DNA of 64,000 bases from Paracoccaceae bacterium (GCA_012103375.1 WLWX01000001.1:434001-498000), one strand, 5' to 3'; positions 27,833 to 39,148 are shown, counted from the stretch's first letter. The notes: generated by a model from the sequence alone, not told the origin. Translations and numbers: made by a program.

Positions 27833-29026
27833 ATGACTGAGAACAAGAAACTGGTGTCCCGCCTGATTGACTGGGCTGAAGGCAATGACGCCCTTGCGGA
27901 CCTCTTTGCGCCGATTGTGTTGAAAAACTCCGTTTTAGGGCCTGAACGATGATTTTTCTTTCCATGCAGCCCGATCCTAAATTTTTGGCGCGGGGGTCGG
28001 CCCAAATCGCCTACATGCGCTCACGCGCAGCCATGCGCTGTCTCGTGGTCAAAGCTTTCCGACTATTTCGCTTCATAGGTTTTCGCAAGAAATCCGCGAC
28101 GCTCTGATTTCGGAGTTTTTCAACACAATCCGCCAAATGCCACAGTCCACCTGGCGTACCCGTTTGAGACGATGGAGCCTGCCGGATACCTGAATACCGC
28201 ACTGGGCACGCTGCGGACATCCTTCCCCGATCTGGAACGGCGAGAGGTGATCCGGATTGCCGGGCAGGACGCTGACGGCGCAGATTGGGTTGGCGTCTGC
28301 GGCCACTGGGTCGGCACCTTCATGGCGCCATTTCTGGACATCCCGCAGACACGGCGCGCAGCCTCGGTCCGGTTCCACGACTTCTTCCGCATCGAAGGCG
28401 GCAGGATAGTCGAAATGCAGGCGCTTTGGGATATACCAGAACTGATGATGCAGGCGGGTGTTTGGCCGATGGCGCCCTCGCTCGGGCGGGAATGGCTGGT
28501 GCCGGGGCCGATAACGCAGGACGGGCTGACAGTGGCGGGCGACGGGGCAGAGGCACTGGCCGTTGTGGGCGATATGTTGACCCATCTGGGCAAAAGCGAT
28601 CAGGGTGTCGATGCCATGCGGCTGGATGCCTTCTGGCACCCGAACTGCGCCTGGTACGGCCCCGCCGGGATCGGAACCGCGCGCGGAATCGACGATTTTC
28701 GCCGACATCACCAGATCCCGTTCCTGAACGCCATGCCGGACCGTGTCGGTGATCCGGCGGGCGGCCATTTCTTTGCCGAAGGCGCCTATGTCGGCTTCAC
28801 CGCCTGGCCCGGGATGCACATGACACTTTCGGGCGATGGCTGGCTTGGCATTCCGCCCAATGCACGGCGGCTGACCATGCGATCGCTGGATTTCTGGCGG
28901 GTGGAGTCAGGATTGATCCGGGAAAACTGGGTTCTGGTGGACCTGCTGGACGTTTATGCGCAACTTGGCGTCGATGTGTTTGCGCGAATGAAGGAGTTGC
29001 CCGGATGGACCAGCGGATCAGCCTGA
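27833..29026 (+). pseudogene. SnoaL/NTF2-like two-domain protein, interrupted by mobile element
   Basis: The 5' part (27833-27912) encodes MTENKKLVSRLIDWAEGND and then ALADLFA, and the 3' part (28131-29026) continues in the same frame with PNATVHLAYPFETMEP. The intact product would be about 323 residues with two SnoaL-like (NTF2-fold) domains, roughly 1-130 and 150-310. The element plus its CGCC duplication is 222 bp, so the frame is preserved but stop codons inside the element end translation after 39 codons. An internal ATG at 28172 could still make the larger fragment. The 3' end overlaps the VOC gene, so they were one operon. Confidence 0.88.
27913..28130 (-). mobile_element. 218-bp MITE-like element, copy 2 (inverted)
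   Basis: Reverse complement of copies 1 and 3, identical by eye over all 218 bases. Terminal repeats lie at 27913-27932 and 28111-28130. The flanks are CGCC on both sides, a clean 4-bp target-site duplication (27909-27912 and 28131-28134). This copy is therefore a simple insertion into the SnoaL-like gene and defines the element ends precisely. Confidence 0.93.
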
Positions 29027-29433
29027 TTACCCTTGGGGTGAGCGACATGGCGGCCTCGGCGGCCTTCTACGAAGCGCTCGGCTGGGCGCGTGTGGACAGC
29101 CCGGATGGGGTGGTGGCGTTTGATCTGATCGGGCAGGTGCTGGGCCTCTATCCGCTGGCCGATCTGGAACGCGATTTGGGCCAGGCGCGCACGCCTGGGT
29201 TTTCCGGCGTCACGCTGGGCCACAATCTGCCTGACAAAGCAGATGTTGCAGCGCTGACTGAAAAGGCGCGGGCCGCCGGGGCAACCGTCATCAAGGAACC
29301 ACATGACATTTTCTGGGGCGGGCACATCGCCTATGTCGCCGATCCGGACGGTCATATCTGGGAATTTGCCTGGAATCCGCACTCGCCACTTGGCCCCAAC
29401 CGAGAATTCCGCTGGAACGGATATGCGGCGTAG
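29005..29433 (+). CDS. VOC (glyoxalase/bleomycin resistance-like) family protein
   Basis: 142-residue protein with the beta-alpha-beta repeat of the vicinal oxygen chelate family. SLITLGVSDMAASAAFYEALGW at the start and HIAYVADPDGHIWEFAWNP near the end carry likely metal ligands. It begins inside the last codons of the SnoaL-like gene (22-base overlap) and ends within the start of the next gene, so the three were translationally linked. Substrate unknown; members include dioxygenases, lyases and binding proteins. Confidence 0.85.
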   Translation: MDQRISLITLGVSDMAASAAFYEALGWARVDSPDGVVAFDLIGQVLGLYPLADLERDLGQARTPGFSGVTLGHNLPDKADVAALTEKARAAGATVIKEPHDIFWGGHIAYVADPDGHIWEFAWNPHSPLGPNREFRWNGYAA

Positions 29434-30064
29434 GCCGACCAGCGTTCCGGGGCTGGACGATCTGGGGCGTGTTCGCCTGTCGCGGCATTTCTTTCTGCGC
29501 GATTTTCTGCACTCCGAAATTGCCGATCTGAATGGCATTCCCAACATCCCCGATGATCCGGATCTGGCTATTGCGGCGGGGCAGGGGCTGTGCCGGACCC
29601 TTCTGGAACCCCTGTGCGAGACTTTCGGGCCGATCACCATCAGATCCGGTTTGCGCACTGTTGCGGTCAACGATCTGGGCAATGCGCGGGGCTGGTCCTG
29701 CGCACGCTCGGAAAGCGATTTTGCGGGCCATATCTGGGACCGGCGCGATGCCAAGGGGCGGATGGGGGCAACCGCGACGGTGGTGATCCCGTGGTTCGTG
29801 GATCGCTATGAGGCCGGGCGAGACTGGCGCGATCTGGGCTGGTGGCTGTGGGATCACCTGGATTTTCACGAGGTCTGGTTTTTCCCCAAACTCGCGGCCT
29901 TCAACCTGACGTGGAAGGAAGGCCCGGCAGCGAAGCGGGTGCTGAGTTACATAGCGCCCAAGGGCTATCTGAAGCGGGAGGGGGCGGAGCCGGGTGAATC
30001 GTCCGAGGCCCGGCGGGCGCGGTATCGGGATTTTCCGGCGTTTCGGGGGTTGGATTTGCCATGA
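29423..30064 (+). CDS. hypothetical protein, possible M15-peptidase-like fold
   Basis: 213-residue protein starting at 29423, overlapping the VOC stop by 11 bases. ITIRSGLRTVAVNDLG resembles the SGYRS-type segment of D-Ala-D-Ala-carboxypeptidase-like (M15) proteins, and GHIWDRRDAKG sits where their HxxG-x-A-x-D metal motif would be but does not match it. The C-terminal half is rich in tryptophan (WWLWDHLDFHEVWFFPKLAAFNLTW). No signal peptide or membrane segment. If the fold assignment is right, zinc ligands look altered and the activity uncertain. Confidence 0.6.
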   Translation: MRRRPTSVPGLDDLGRVRLSRHFFLRDFLHSEIADLNGIPNIPDDPDLAIAAGQGLCRTLLEPLCETFGPITIRSGLRTVAVNDLGNARGWSCARSESDFAGHIWDRRDAKGRMGATATVVIPWFVDRYEAGRDWRDLGWWLWDHLDFHEVWFFPKLAAFNLTWKEGPAAKRVLSYIAPKGYLKREGAEPGESSEARRARYRDFPAFRGLDLP

Positions 30065-30175
30065 GGTCGATGGGAATGCCTACACTGATTGCCAACGGTG
30101 CAGGGTCCAAGGAGCGCAAAGTCTACGCTGTGCAGTACATTGCCGCCTTTACCGCAATTGGACTATTAAGCGTTC

Positions 30176-30763
30176 ATGTCGAACGCCATGTCTGCCCTTC
30201 AGTCCATCGACTTCGCGCAAGTGTGGCTGCGATTCTTTGGTGAGACTCCTCCACTTGCGCACGTTTTGAGGCATGACTTCTTTGAGTGCTGGACGCGGTT
30301 TCATGCTCTGCCCGAAGCCAAGCGTTATGCCGACACTGATGATGAGCGGGCTATTGTACTCTGCCGGGCAAACAAACTCGCAACTGCGTGCTTTGGCGAA
30401 CGCACGCGGATTTGGGTGGCAACTGGTCATTTCACAGATCTGCCGGCGGAGGACGATGACATAACTGTACGGATGAATATTACGAAGGCCATGACGTGGG
30501 TCGATTGCAGCGATAGGGAGGAAGACCAATCTGAGATGACGTTCTTCGCTGTTGCATTTGATTGGAAACCACACGCACTGGACAACCTGTTTGTCGAAAT
30601 TGCCAATTTTCAAGAACGCGCGATCCTGTTCTCGCAGGAGACACGAACGGTGCTGGCACCTTATGATGGAGGATTCGACATCATAAGTCTGAGACCGGGC
30701 CTGATAGGCGCGCTTGAAAGCGATTATCGGGCTTGGATGTCGACGCGACCGGACAGGTTGTAA
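30176..30763 (+). CDS. DUF3885 domain-containing protein
   Basis: 195-residue protein. WTRFHALPEAKRYADTDDE and the C-terminal LAPYDGGFDII plus ESDYRAWMSTRPDRL resemble DUF3885 proteins, whose role is unknown. The start at 30176 lacks a clear Shine-Dalgarno sequence; ATG 30191 is an alternative. Codon use looks more AT-rich than in neighbours, so it may be a recent arrival. No signal peptide. It stands alone, with 111 bases before and 71 after without other genes. Confidence 0.7.
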   Translation: MSNAMSALQSIDFAQVWLRFFGETPPLAHVLRHDFFECWTRFHALPEAKRYADTDDERAIVLCRANKLATACFGERTRIWVATGHFTDLPAEDDDITVRMNITKAMTWVDCSDREEDQSEMTFFAVAFDWKPHALDNLFVEIANFQERAILFSQETRTVLAPYDGGFDIISLRPGLIGALESDYRAWMSTRPDRL

Positions 30764-30834
30764 ACTGTTTGGACTCGTTGCAGTTCCGCATTGCGATGCG
30801 TTAGCATGCGCGAAACACCACCCGGAGCGCCCCC

Positions 30835-31593
30835 ATGACCCTTCCCCGCACCCCCTCATTCCGCCTCGATGGCCGCCGCGCTTTGGTGACCGGGGCCTCG
30901 CGCGGGATCGGCCTTGGCTGCGCCGTGGCGCTGGCCGAACAGGGCGCACATGTGGTGATGGCGGCGCGTGGGGCCGAGGCCCTGGCGAAGGCGGTGGCCG
31001 AGGTGAATGGCGCTGGTATGTCGGCCGAGGCGCTGGAGCTGGACGTGACCGACATAGACGCGGTGAAAGCAGCCGTTGCCGCGGCCGGGCCGTTCGATGT
31101 GCTGGTGAACTCGGCCGGGCTGGCGCGCCATTCTACGGCGCTGGAAACGGACCCGGCGGACTATGACGCGGTAATGTCGGTCAACGTGCGGGCGGCGTAT
31201 TTCCTGGCGACCGAGGTGGCGCGCGGAATGGTCGGGCGGGGTGGTTCGATCATGCAGATCTCCAGCCAGATGGCGCATGTCGGCGGGCAGGACCGCACGG
31301 TCTACTGCGCCACGAAACACGCACTGGAAGGGATGACCAAGGCGATGGCGATCGAATGGGCGGGCGAAAAAATCCGGGTGAACACGATCTGCCCGACGTT
31401 TATCCGCACCGAGCTGGCTGAGCAGACGCTGAAGATCCCGGAACGGAAAGCCTGGATTGAAAGCAAGATCAAACTGGGCCGCGTGGGCGAGGTTGAGGAT
31501 ATCATGGGCGCCGTGCAATGGCTGGCGAGTGACGCTGCGGGTTTGGTGACGGGGTCGTCTGTGCTGATCGACGGGGGTTGGACGGCGGGATAG
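30835..31593 (+). CDS. SDR family oxidoreductase
   Basis: 252-residue short-chain dehydrogenase. The cofactor motif is TGASRGIGLG, followed by NSAGLARHS, the catalytic serine in ISSQMAH, and YCATKHALEGMTKAMAIEWA with the YxxxK pair. The C-terminus has the classical GAVQWLASDAAGLVTGSSVLIDGG-type ending. GGAG precedes the ATG. It likely oxidises a secondary alcohol with NAD(P). No functional partner is adjacent. Confidence 0.92.
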   Translation: MTLPRTPSFRLDGRRALVTGASRGIGLGCAVALAEQGAHVVMAARGAEALAKAVAEVNGAGMSAEALELDVTDIDAVKAAVAAAGPFDVLVNSAGLARHSTALETDPADYDAVMSVNVRAAYFLATEVARGMVGRGGSIMQISSQMAHVGGQDRTVYCATKHALEGMTKAMAIEWAGEKIRVNTICPTFIRTELAEQTLKIPERKAWIESKIKLGRVGEVEDIMGAVQWLASDAAGLVTGSSVLIDGGWTAG

Positions 31594-31680
31594 GCGTAAG
31601 CTGCGCGGGCATTCTGGATCGTCTACCTGTTTTCAGCTTTGCCCGGATATTGGCACCGCGCATCCCTTCGCCCGGAACAA

Positions 31681-31840
31681 GCCCGCAAGGGCGCCGGGCG
31701 AGCGCCTGTCTGCCCGGCGGGCAGGCGCTTTCGAGATGTCGCGCAATGCGCAGAACGACAGGCCAACGCTGAACCATAAATTGCCCAACGCACCCGTATC
31801 GACGCCTGCCCACCGGTCCGGCACCCGCCCGGCTTGCACT
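31681..31840 (+). repeat. structured intergenic repeat, copy A
   Basis: The 309-bp gap after the SDR gene holds a repeat of about 160 bp. Its core at 31690-31731 begins GGCGCCGGGCGAGCGCC and contains an imperfect hairpin with CGGGCAGGCGC as its right arm; it differs from copy B (58849-58890) at one of 42 positions. At the same offset, 136 bases from the core start, both copies have CGCCCGGCTTG. The middle shares GCTGAACCAT and later patches with copy C at 40690-40830. No gene was seen in the gap. Confidence 0.65.
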
Positions 31841-31902
31841 TCGTTTAGAGCAATGTCCGCGCCAGACCTTTCGCGCCTCAGCGACCGCGGCCCAAAAGCC
31901 CG

Positions 31903-33849
<1,947 letters not shown>

Positions 33850-33864
33850 GGCAAGTTTCCCAAT

Positions 33865-34602
33865 CTAGGTCTGCGACACAGGCATCAGCGCAGGCGTCAT
33901 TTCGGCTTGTATCTCTTCAATACGGTTTTGATGAGTTTTGACAACGCGGATCGCGCGGATCAATCCACGTTTCATCCGCCCTGAAAGCCGCGATTGTGCC
34001 GCTTCCGGTTCGATAACGCGGACTTCAAGGAACAACGCAAGTGCATAAAGCCGCGTCGGCTGCCGCATATAACCTTGCCAACCGGCCTGCTCGGCCCCCA
34101 AAACCTGCAACAATCCAAATCCGGTTGTGATGCAATGCAGGTCTGTCCGCATTTCCTCTTCCAAGGGATCTGCCCGGCCTGACGGAACGCCATTCAGGAT
34201 ATGATGCATGACTTCGTGAACAAGGGTCGAGATCATGGTCAGCGGTCGCGCGACCGCCTCGGGGTCATAGAAAATGACCGAGCCATCGCCATCACCAGTC
34301 CACGCGCCTGCGGTTTCGCCAAGTTGTTCAAAAGCACCGGCAGCGCGGTATTCGGCGGCTGGGCGGTCAAGCGGCAGCAGGCCGATCTGTTCGTTCGCCC
34401 GACCTAGCACGGCAAGGATGTTGCCAATGATCCCGCGCGCAATGTCCTCCGGTGTGCCCGACGGGGTTGGAAAAAACGCCTTGGTTGGCGTCACCAGCGG
34501 AGTGTCGGTTGTTAACAAACCGTTTTTCGCCGCCCACAGGAATTCGGAAATGATCCATTCCTGCATATCTTCCGAGACGGGATACCGATTGAGTGAGAAC
34601 AT
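33865..34602 (-). CDS. unknown protein with HExxH zinc-protease motif
   Basis: 245-residue protein without a recognised family. HEVMHH at 129-134 is a zincin HExxH motif, followed by an acidic stretch (PLEEEMRTDLH, about 145-155) that could give a third ligand. This suggests a metallopeptidase or metallopeptidase-derived protein. No signal peptide is evident, so it is probably cytoplasmic. It lies 15 bases upstream of acs on the same strand, though a link to acetate metabolism is not obvious. Confidence 0.6.
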   Translation of the reverse strand: MFSLNRYPVSEDMQEWIISEFLWAAKNGLLTTDTPLVTPTKAFFPTPSGTPEDIARGIIGNILAVLGRANEQIGLLPLDRPAAEYRAAGAFEQLGETAGAWTGDGDGSVIFYDPEAVARPLTMISTLVHEVMHHILNGVPSGRADPLEEEMRTDLHCITTGFGLLQVLGAEQAGWQGYMRQPTRLYALALFLEVRVIEPEAAQSRLSGRMKRGLIRAIRVVKTHQNRIEEIQAEMTPALMPVSQT

Positions 34603-34793
34603 GGTGAGTTGTGGACCTGTCAGATTGCCAGACCCTCGGTGTCAAACAGGTCGTCGTCAAGCAGGTCCTCGGTCAATCTGCCGAAGACAGGATCTTGGCG
34701 TCTGGGGACAGACTGCTTGCCAGGCAATCCGGCAGCGTCAAGCCGTTCAATCGGCGGTCCTGTTTGGGTTTGCGCGGTTGGCCGACATAAGCC

Positions 34794-35219
34794 CTAATGT
34801 GCGGGTGCTATCTTCGCGCGGATACCCGGTGCGAAAAGCATCCCGGCGGTCATTGCGATCAGGAACACCAGACCCGGTGCCCCGGTCCAGCTGAGTGCGG
34901 CCAGCGCCGGGCCGGGGCATAGCCCGGCCAGCGCCCAACCGGCGCCAAAAAGCATCGAGCCGATGACCAGACCGCGATCCAGCACCTGTGGTGGCCGGGC
35001 CGGGAAACTGCCGCCCAACACCGGTTTGACGCGGCGGGTTGTGATCCACCAGGCAATTGACATCGGGATAATCGCTCCGCCCATTACAAAAGCCAGCGTC
35101 GGATCCCAGTCGCCGAATATGTCCAGCCATCCCTGAACCTTGCGGGTGTTGGTCATGCCTGACACCATCAGACCGATGCCAAACAGGCCGCCGGCCAATG
35201 CCGCGAATATCAACCGCAT
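34794..35219 (-). CDS. DUF6691/YeeE-YedE family membrane protein, second half-transporter
   Basis: 141-residue membrane protein with four hydrophobic segments. The family pattern FGAGWALAGLCPGPALA contains a conserved cysteine. With the preceding gene it forms a two-protein version of the YeeE/YedE sulfur-compound transporter family (thiosulfate or related species in characterised members). Its ATG overlaps the TGA of the upstream half (TGATG), so both should be made in equal amounts. Confidence 0.85.
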   Translation of the reverse strand: MRLIFAALAGGLFGIGLMVSGMTNTRKVQGWLDIFGDWDPTLAFVMGGAIIPMSIAWWITTRRVKPVLGGSFPARPPQVLDRGLVIGSMLFGAGWALAGLCPGPALAALSWTGAPGLVFLIAMTAGMLFAPGIRAKIAPAH

Positions 35220-35641
35220 CAGATTAACCCCCAAAGATGCCGAACCAAGCTTAGCATCACCGCCCCGGCAATGATGTAGATCACCGTCGCTGCAATGCCG
35301 CGCAAGGTCAGGCGCGAGATACCGCAGACGCCGTGGCCACTGGTACAGCCGCCTGCAAGCCGGGTACCGACGCCGACCAGAAGCCCGGCGATTGCCACGA
35401 CCAGCCAATTATCACTCAGGTACGATTCTGCCCCACCAGTGAAACCGGCGATGACGCCGGGAACGAGGATCAGTGATGCGACGAAGACCGCACGCTCGGC
35501 CCCGTTCGACCAGCCGGTGCGGTCAATCAATCCGCCCAATATGCCCGAGGCGCCCATGATCCGGCCGTTGATAAGAAGGAACATCGCGCCAGCACAGCCG
35601 ATCATCAGCCCACCGGCCAACCCGTAAGCCCAGTCAATCAT
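35219..35641 (-). CDS. YeeE/YedE family membrane protein, first half-transporter
   Basis: 140-residue membrane protein with four hydrophobic segments and the hallmark GVGTRLAGGCTSGHGVCG, including the conserved cysteine. The start at 35641 follows GGAAAGGGACGGGG. It pairs with the overlapping downstream gene. In alphaproteobacteria such pairs often lie beside sulfide-oxidation or persulfide genes regulated by BigR/SqrR, but none is seen here. The next gene upstream (FadJ-like) is divergent. Confidence 0.85.
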   Translation of the reverse strand: MIDWAYGLAGGLMIGCAGAMFLLINGRIMGASGILGGLIDRTGWSNGAERAVFVASLILVPGVIAGFTGGAESYLSDNWLVVAIAGLLVGVGTRLAGGCTSGHGVCGISRLTLRGIAATVIYIIAGAVMLSLVRHLWGLI

Positions 35642-35901
35642 TCCCCGTCCCTTTCCGCTTGCCGGGATCGGACAATTGCCCGTCGCGATCCGCCGCCCCA
35701 AGGTTCCGCTTCTTATTGAGGGTTGGCGACGGCCACAATGGGCGCGATGCACGAATGCCGAGTGGCGCGCGCAACAAGGCCCGGATCAGTTGCCATATCG
35801 GGTGCGGCCTATAAGAATACGCATATCCGGTCGGGCGTGCCGGTTTGAGGGAGCCCAAGCATGCATGTATTCCGCACCAACAGCCGAAAACCGGGCAACT
35901 G

Positions 35902-37995
35902 ATGACCGCAGTTGGAATTGAAATGCGCGACCGTATCGCGGTGCTGACGCTGGACAATCCGCCGGTGAATGCGCTTTCGGCGTCGCTCAGAAGTGGGCTG
36001 CACGACGGGCTGGATCATGCGATTTCGCAAGGCGCTTTGGGCGTGGTGATCCGCAGTCAGGGCAAGAATTTCTCGGCCGGGGCCGATATCACGGAATTCG
36101 GCAAGCCGCCGGTTGATCCGTCACTGGGCGAATTGTGCAGCCACATCGAAGATTGCCCGATCCCGGTTGTTGCGGCCATCCAGGGCGTAGCACTTGGCGG
36201 CGGATTTGAACTGGCGTTGGCGGCGCACTACCGGGTGGCGGCGAAAGACGCACGGGTCGGATTGCCCGAAGTGAAGCTGGGCTTGTTGCCCGGTGCTGGC
36301 GGAACGCAGCGATTGCCCCGGCTAAGCGGGGCCAGAGCCGCGCTGGAGGTCATCGTGTCCGGCGAACCGATTGCTGCCGAAGCTGCCCGGCAGATGGGCA
36401 TGTTGGACGATGTAGTCGAAGGTGACCTGACCGAGGCTGCGCGGATCTGGGTAAATCAGGTGATCCAAAGCGATCTGGGGTCGCGTCCGACTCGCCATGT
36501 GACCTCGGGCCTGTCGGATCCGGCTGCCTTTCTGGCGGATATCGCTGCCTGGCGGGCCGCGCTGGATGAACCCGCCGCCGGGGCGACCGGGAAGATCATT
36601 GATTGTGTCGAGGCCGCGCTGCTGTTGCCGTTCGAAGCGGGGTTGCGCCGTGAACGGTCGGCGTTCACCGATCTGATGACCTCGGATCAGTCACGCGGCC
36701 TGCGGCATGCGTTTCAAGCCGAACGATCTGCCGGAAAATCGCCGATCCTTGCGACCGGAACCCCGACCGAGATCCGCTGCTGCGTGGTGATCGGCGGTGG
36801 TCAGCTGGGCGGTTCGATCGCGATGGCCAAGGTGAACTGCGGGCTGGACGTGACCTTGATCGAGGCGAATGATCAGGCGCTGGAAGATGCAGTTGGCCGT
36901 ATCTTTGACGTTTATGACCGCGCGGTTGCGCAAGGAAACCTTACCGCTGCCGAACGGGATGCCCGAATGACCCGGCTGAGTGGCGCGACCGCACACGCCT
37001 CGGCCGCGGGTGCGGACTTCATCATTCATGCCGGATCAGAGGATGCCGCGCAGGCGGGACGTGATCTGGCCGAATGCGCAGGCGCGGCGGGCGGCGATCC
37101 CATTCTGGCCGTGGCGCGCGATCTGGATATTTCGGTTCTGGCAGGGGCCACCGGGTCCGCCGAACGGGTGGCGCAGATGGTATTCCACCCGCCATTGGCG
37201 GCCAATCCGCTGGTCGAAATTGTCGTGACCCGCGATGCCGCGCCGGGGCTGGGTGCCTCGCTGAATGAGCTGGCGCGTCGGATGGGTCTGCGTGCCGTGC
37301 CGGTATCCCCGGCGGCGTCCGGCAATGGCCTGATCGCCGGGCGGCTTCGCGGTGCGATGCGTCAGGTTGCGGAACAACTGCTTGGCCTCGGCGCCTCGCC
37401 AGAAGCGGTGGACAGCGCCATTCGCGACTGGGGCTTTCGCCTCGGCCCATTGGAGGCTGAAGACCGCATCGGCCTGACCGTGACCCGCGCTGATCAATCG
37501 CGAAGTTATCCGGATCGCAATCCGCAAATTCTGGGAATGCCGATGACCGGCGCCATGCTGGCTGCCAACCGGACGGGTCGCAGTGCTGGGGCCGGGTGGT
37601 TCAGCTATGACAGGAACGAAGGCCGCGCCTATACGGACCCAGAGGTTGGCAATATCCTGGCCATGGCACGGTCAGGGCAGGGTGCGCCAATCACAGCGGC
37701 GCAAATTACTCTGCGGATGCAGGCCGCCCTTGCCAATGCCGGGGCGTGGTTGCTGACCGACAAGATCGCCGAACGCCCGATTGATGTCGACCTGGTGGCG
37801 CTTTCGGGCCTTGGAATGGCGCGGGCCCGCGGCGGGCCAATGTTGGCGGCCGACCTGACGGGCCTGCCACAATTGCAGCAAACCCTGGCGGCAATGAACG
37901 CCTCGGCACCCGGCGCATGGACGCCATCGCCGCTCTGGGCTGAGCTGATCAAGAACGGCCAGCAGTTTTCGGATCTGAATACCCGGCGCGAATGA
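35902..37995 (+). CDS. FadJ-like protein: crotonase plus degenerate 3-hydroxyacyl-CoA dehydrogenase
   Basis: 697-residue two-part protein. The N-terminal crotonase domain (about 1-190) is intact, with FSAGADITEFG and both glutamates (ALGGGFELALAAH and GLPEVKLGLLPGAGG). The C-terminal part (about 290-690) matches 3-hydroxyacyl-CoA dehydrogenase in layout, with GGGQLGGSIAMAK as a modified nucleotide motif. Expected catalytic segments are altered: the usual ASNTS is AVARD, the His of HFFNP is Val (MVFHPPLAANPLVEI), and the GFIVNR asparagine is lost (GNGLIAGR). The first half probably hydrates enoyl-CoA; the second may not dehydrogenate. The start at 35902 gives a family-like N-terminus. Confidence 0.85.
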   Translation: MTAVGIEMRDRIAVLTLDNPPVNALSASLRSGLHDGLDHAISQGALGVVIRSQGKNFSAGADITEFGKPPVDPSLGELCSHIEDCPIPVVAAIQGVALGGGFELALAAHYRVAAKDARVGLPEVKLGLLPGAGGTQRLPRLSGARAALEVIVSGEPIAAEAARQMGMLDDVVEGDLTEAARIWVNQVIQSDLGSRPTRHVTSGLSDPAAFLADIAAWRAALDEPAAGATGKIIDCVEAALLLPFEAGLRRERSAFTDLMTSDQSRGLRHAFQAERSAGKSPILATGTPTEIRCCVVIGGGQLGGSIAMAKVNCGLDVTLIEANDQALEDAVGRIFDVYDRAVAQGNLTAAERDARMTRLSGATAHASAAGADFIIHAGSEDAAQAGRDLAECAGAAGGDPILAVARDLDISVLAGATGSAERVAQMVFHPPLAANPLVEIVVTRDAAPGLGASLNELARRMGLRAVPVSPAASGNGLIAGRLRGAMRQVAEQLLGLGASPEAVDSAIRDWGFRLGPLEAEDRIGLTVTRADQSRSYPDRNPQILGMPMTGAMLAANRTGRSAGAGWFSYDRNEGRAYTDPEVGNILAMARSGQGAPITAAQITLRMQAALANAGAWLLTDKIAERPIDVDLVALSGLGMARARGGPMLAADLTGLPQLQQTLAAMNASAPGAWTPSPLWAELIKNGQQFSDLNTRRE

Positions 37996-38044
37996 AAAGC
38001 TGGCGACTTGCGACGCAATTGCGCGCCTGATACGCCACCCTGAA

Positions 38045-39148
38045 ATGTCTGACGATTTTCATCAGGTAACGCCCGCGCCGCAGAAAGGGCTTGTCGTATC
38101 GCATGTGTCGCGCAATTTCGCGGGGCGGGCGGTTGTCGATGACGTGTCCTTTGCGGTTCCTGCCGGTCAGGTAACCTGTCTGCTGGGGCCATCGGGCTGC
38201 GGCAAATCCACGACCCTGCGCCTGATCGCGGGGGTGGACCGGCAGGATGCCGGCGTGATCGAGGTTGACGGGCGCATCCTGTCCGATCACACGGTTCATA
38301 TCCCGGCCGAAAAACGCTCGATCGGGCTGATGTTTCAGGATTTCGCGCTGTTTCCGTATCTCAAGGTCATCGACAATGTGGCCTTCGGTCTGAACGGCCC
38401 CCGCGCCGCCCGGCTGGAGCGGGCGTCGACCTTGCTGGAACGGGTACGGCTCAGCGCGTATGCCGATGCTTATCCGCATGCCTTGTCGGGCGGCGAACAG
38501 CAGCGCGCCGCCTTGGCCCGCGCACTGGCGCCGCGTCCGCGCGTGATGCTGATGGATGAACCGTTTTCTGGCCTCGACAACCGGCTGCGTGACGGCATTC
38601 GCGATGAAACGCTGGAAATACTGAAGGATGAAGGCACCGCCGTGCTGCTGGTCACCCATGAACCGGACGAGGCGATGCGCATGGCCGACCAGATCGCCCT
38701 GATGCGTGACGGCAGGATCGTGCAGCAGGGCGCGCCCTATAACGTCTATAACGCACCGGTTGATCGTGCCGCCGCCGCCTTCTTTTCCGACATCAACGTC
38801 ATCGCGGGCACTGTCGAGGGGGCCCTGACCGAAACGCCCTTCGGCCAGTTCCTCGCGCCCGGCTTCGCCGATGGCACCAAGGTCGAGATTGTGATCCGCC
38901 CACAGCATATCCGCATCGACTTTGACCGCGGCGGCCGAGGTCCGAACCCGACGCCCGAAGACGGGACACCTGCGCGCGGTGTTGTTGAACGTGCGCGGCT
39001 TATGGGCAAGGAATCGCTTGTCGATTTTCGCATGGATTTCGACGGATCGCGGCTGACGGCCTCAGTACCTTCGGTGTTCCTGCCGCAGCCCGGAACCGCA
39101 TTGTGGCTGATGCTGCGGCGCGAACGCTGCTTTGTGTTTCCGGCCTGA
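38045..39148 (+). CDS. ABC transporter ATP-binding protein, FbpC/iron or sulfate type
   Basis: 367-residue ATPase with Walker A LLGPSGCGKST, Q-loop MFQDFALFPYLKV, signature LSGGEQQR, Walker B VMLMDEPFSGLD and H-loop VTHEP. A C-terminal TOBE-like domain follows (about 250-360). The arrangement and FQDFALFP resemble iron(III) ABC ATPases. No permease or binding protein gene is adjacent, so its partners must be elsewhere. It starts 49 bases after the FadJ-like gene. Confidence 0.85.
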   Translation: MSDDFHQVTPAPQKGLVVSHVSRNFAGRAVVDDVSFAVPAGQVTCLLGPSGCGKSTTLRLIAGVDRQDAGVIEVDGRILSDHTVHIPAEKRSIGLMFQDFALFPYLKVIDNVAFGLNGPRAARLERASTLLERVRLSAYADAYPHALSGGEQQRAALARALAPRPRVMLMDEPFSGLDNRLRDGIRDETLEILKDEGTAVLLVTHEPDEAMRMADQIALMRDGRIVQQGAPYNVYNAPVDRAAAAFFSDINVIAGTVEGALTETPFGQFLAPGFADGTKVEIVIRPQHIRIDFDRGGRGPNPTPEDGTPARGVVERARLMGKESLVDFRMDFDGSRLTASVPSVFLPQPGTALWLMLRRERCFVFPA

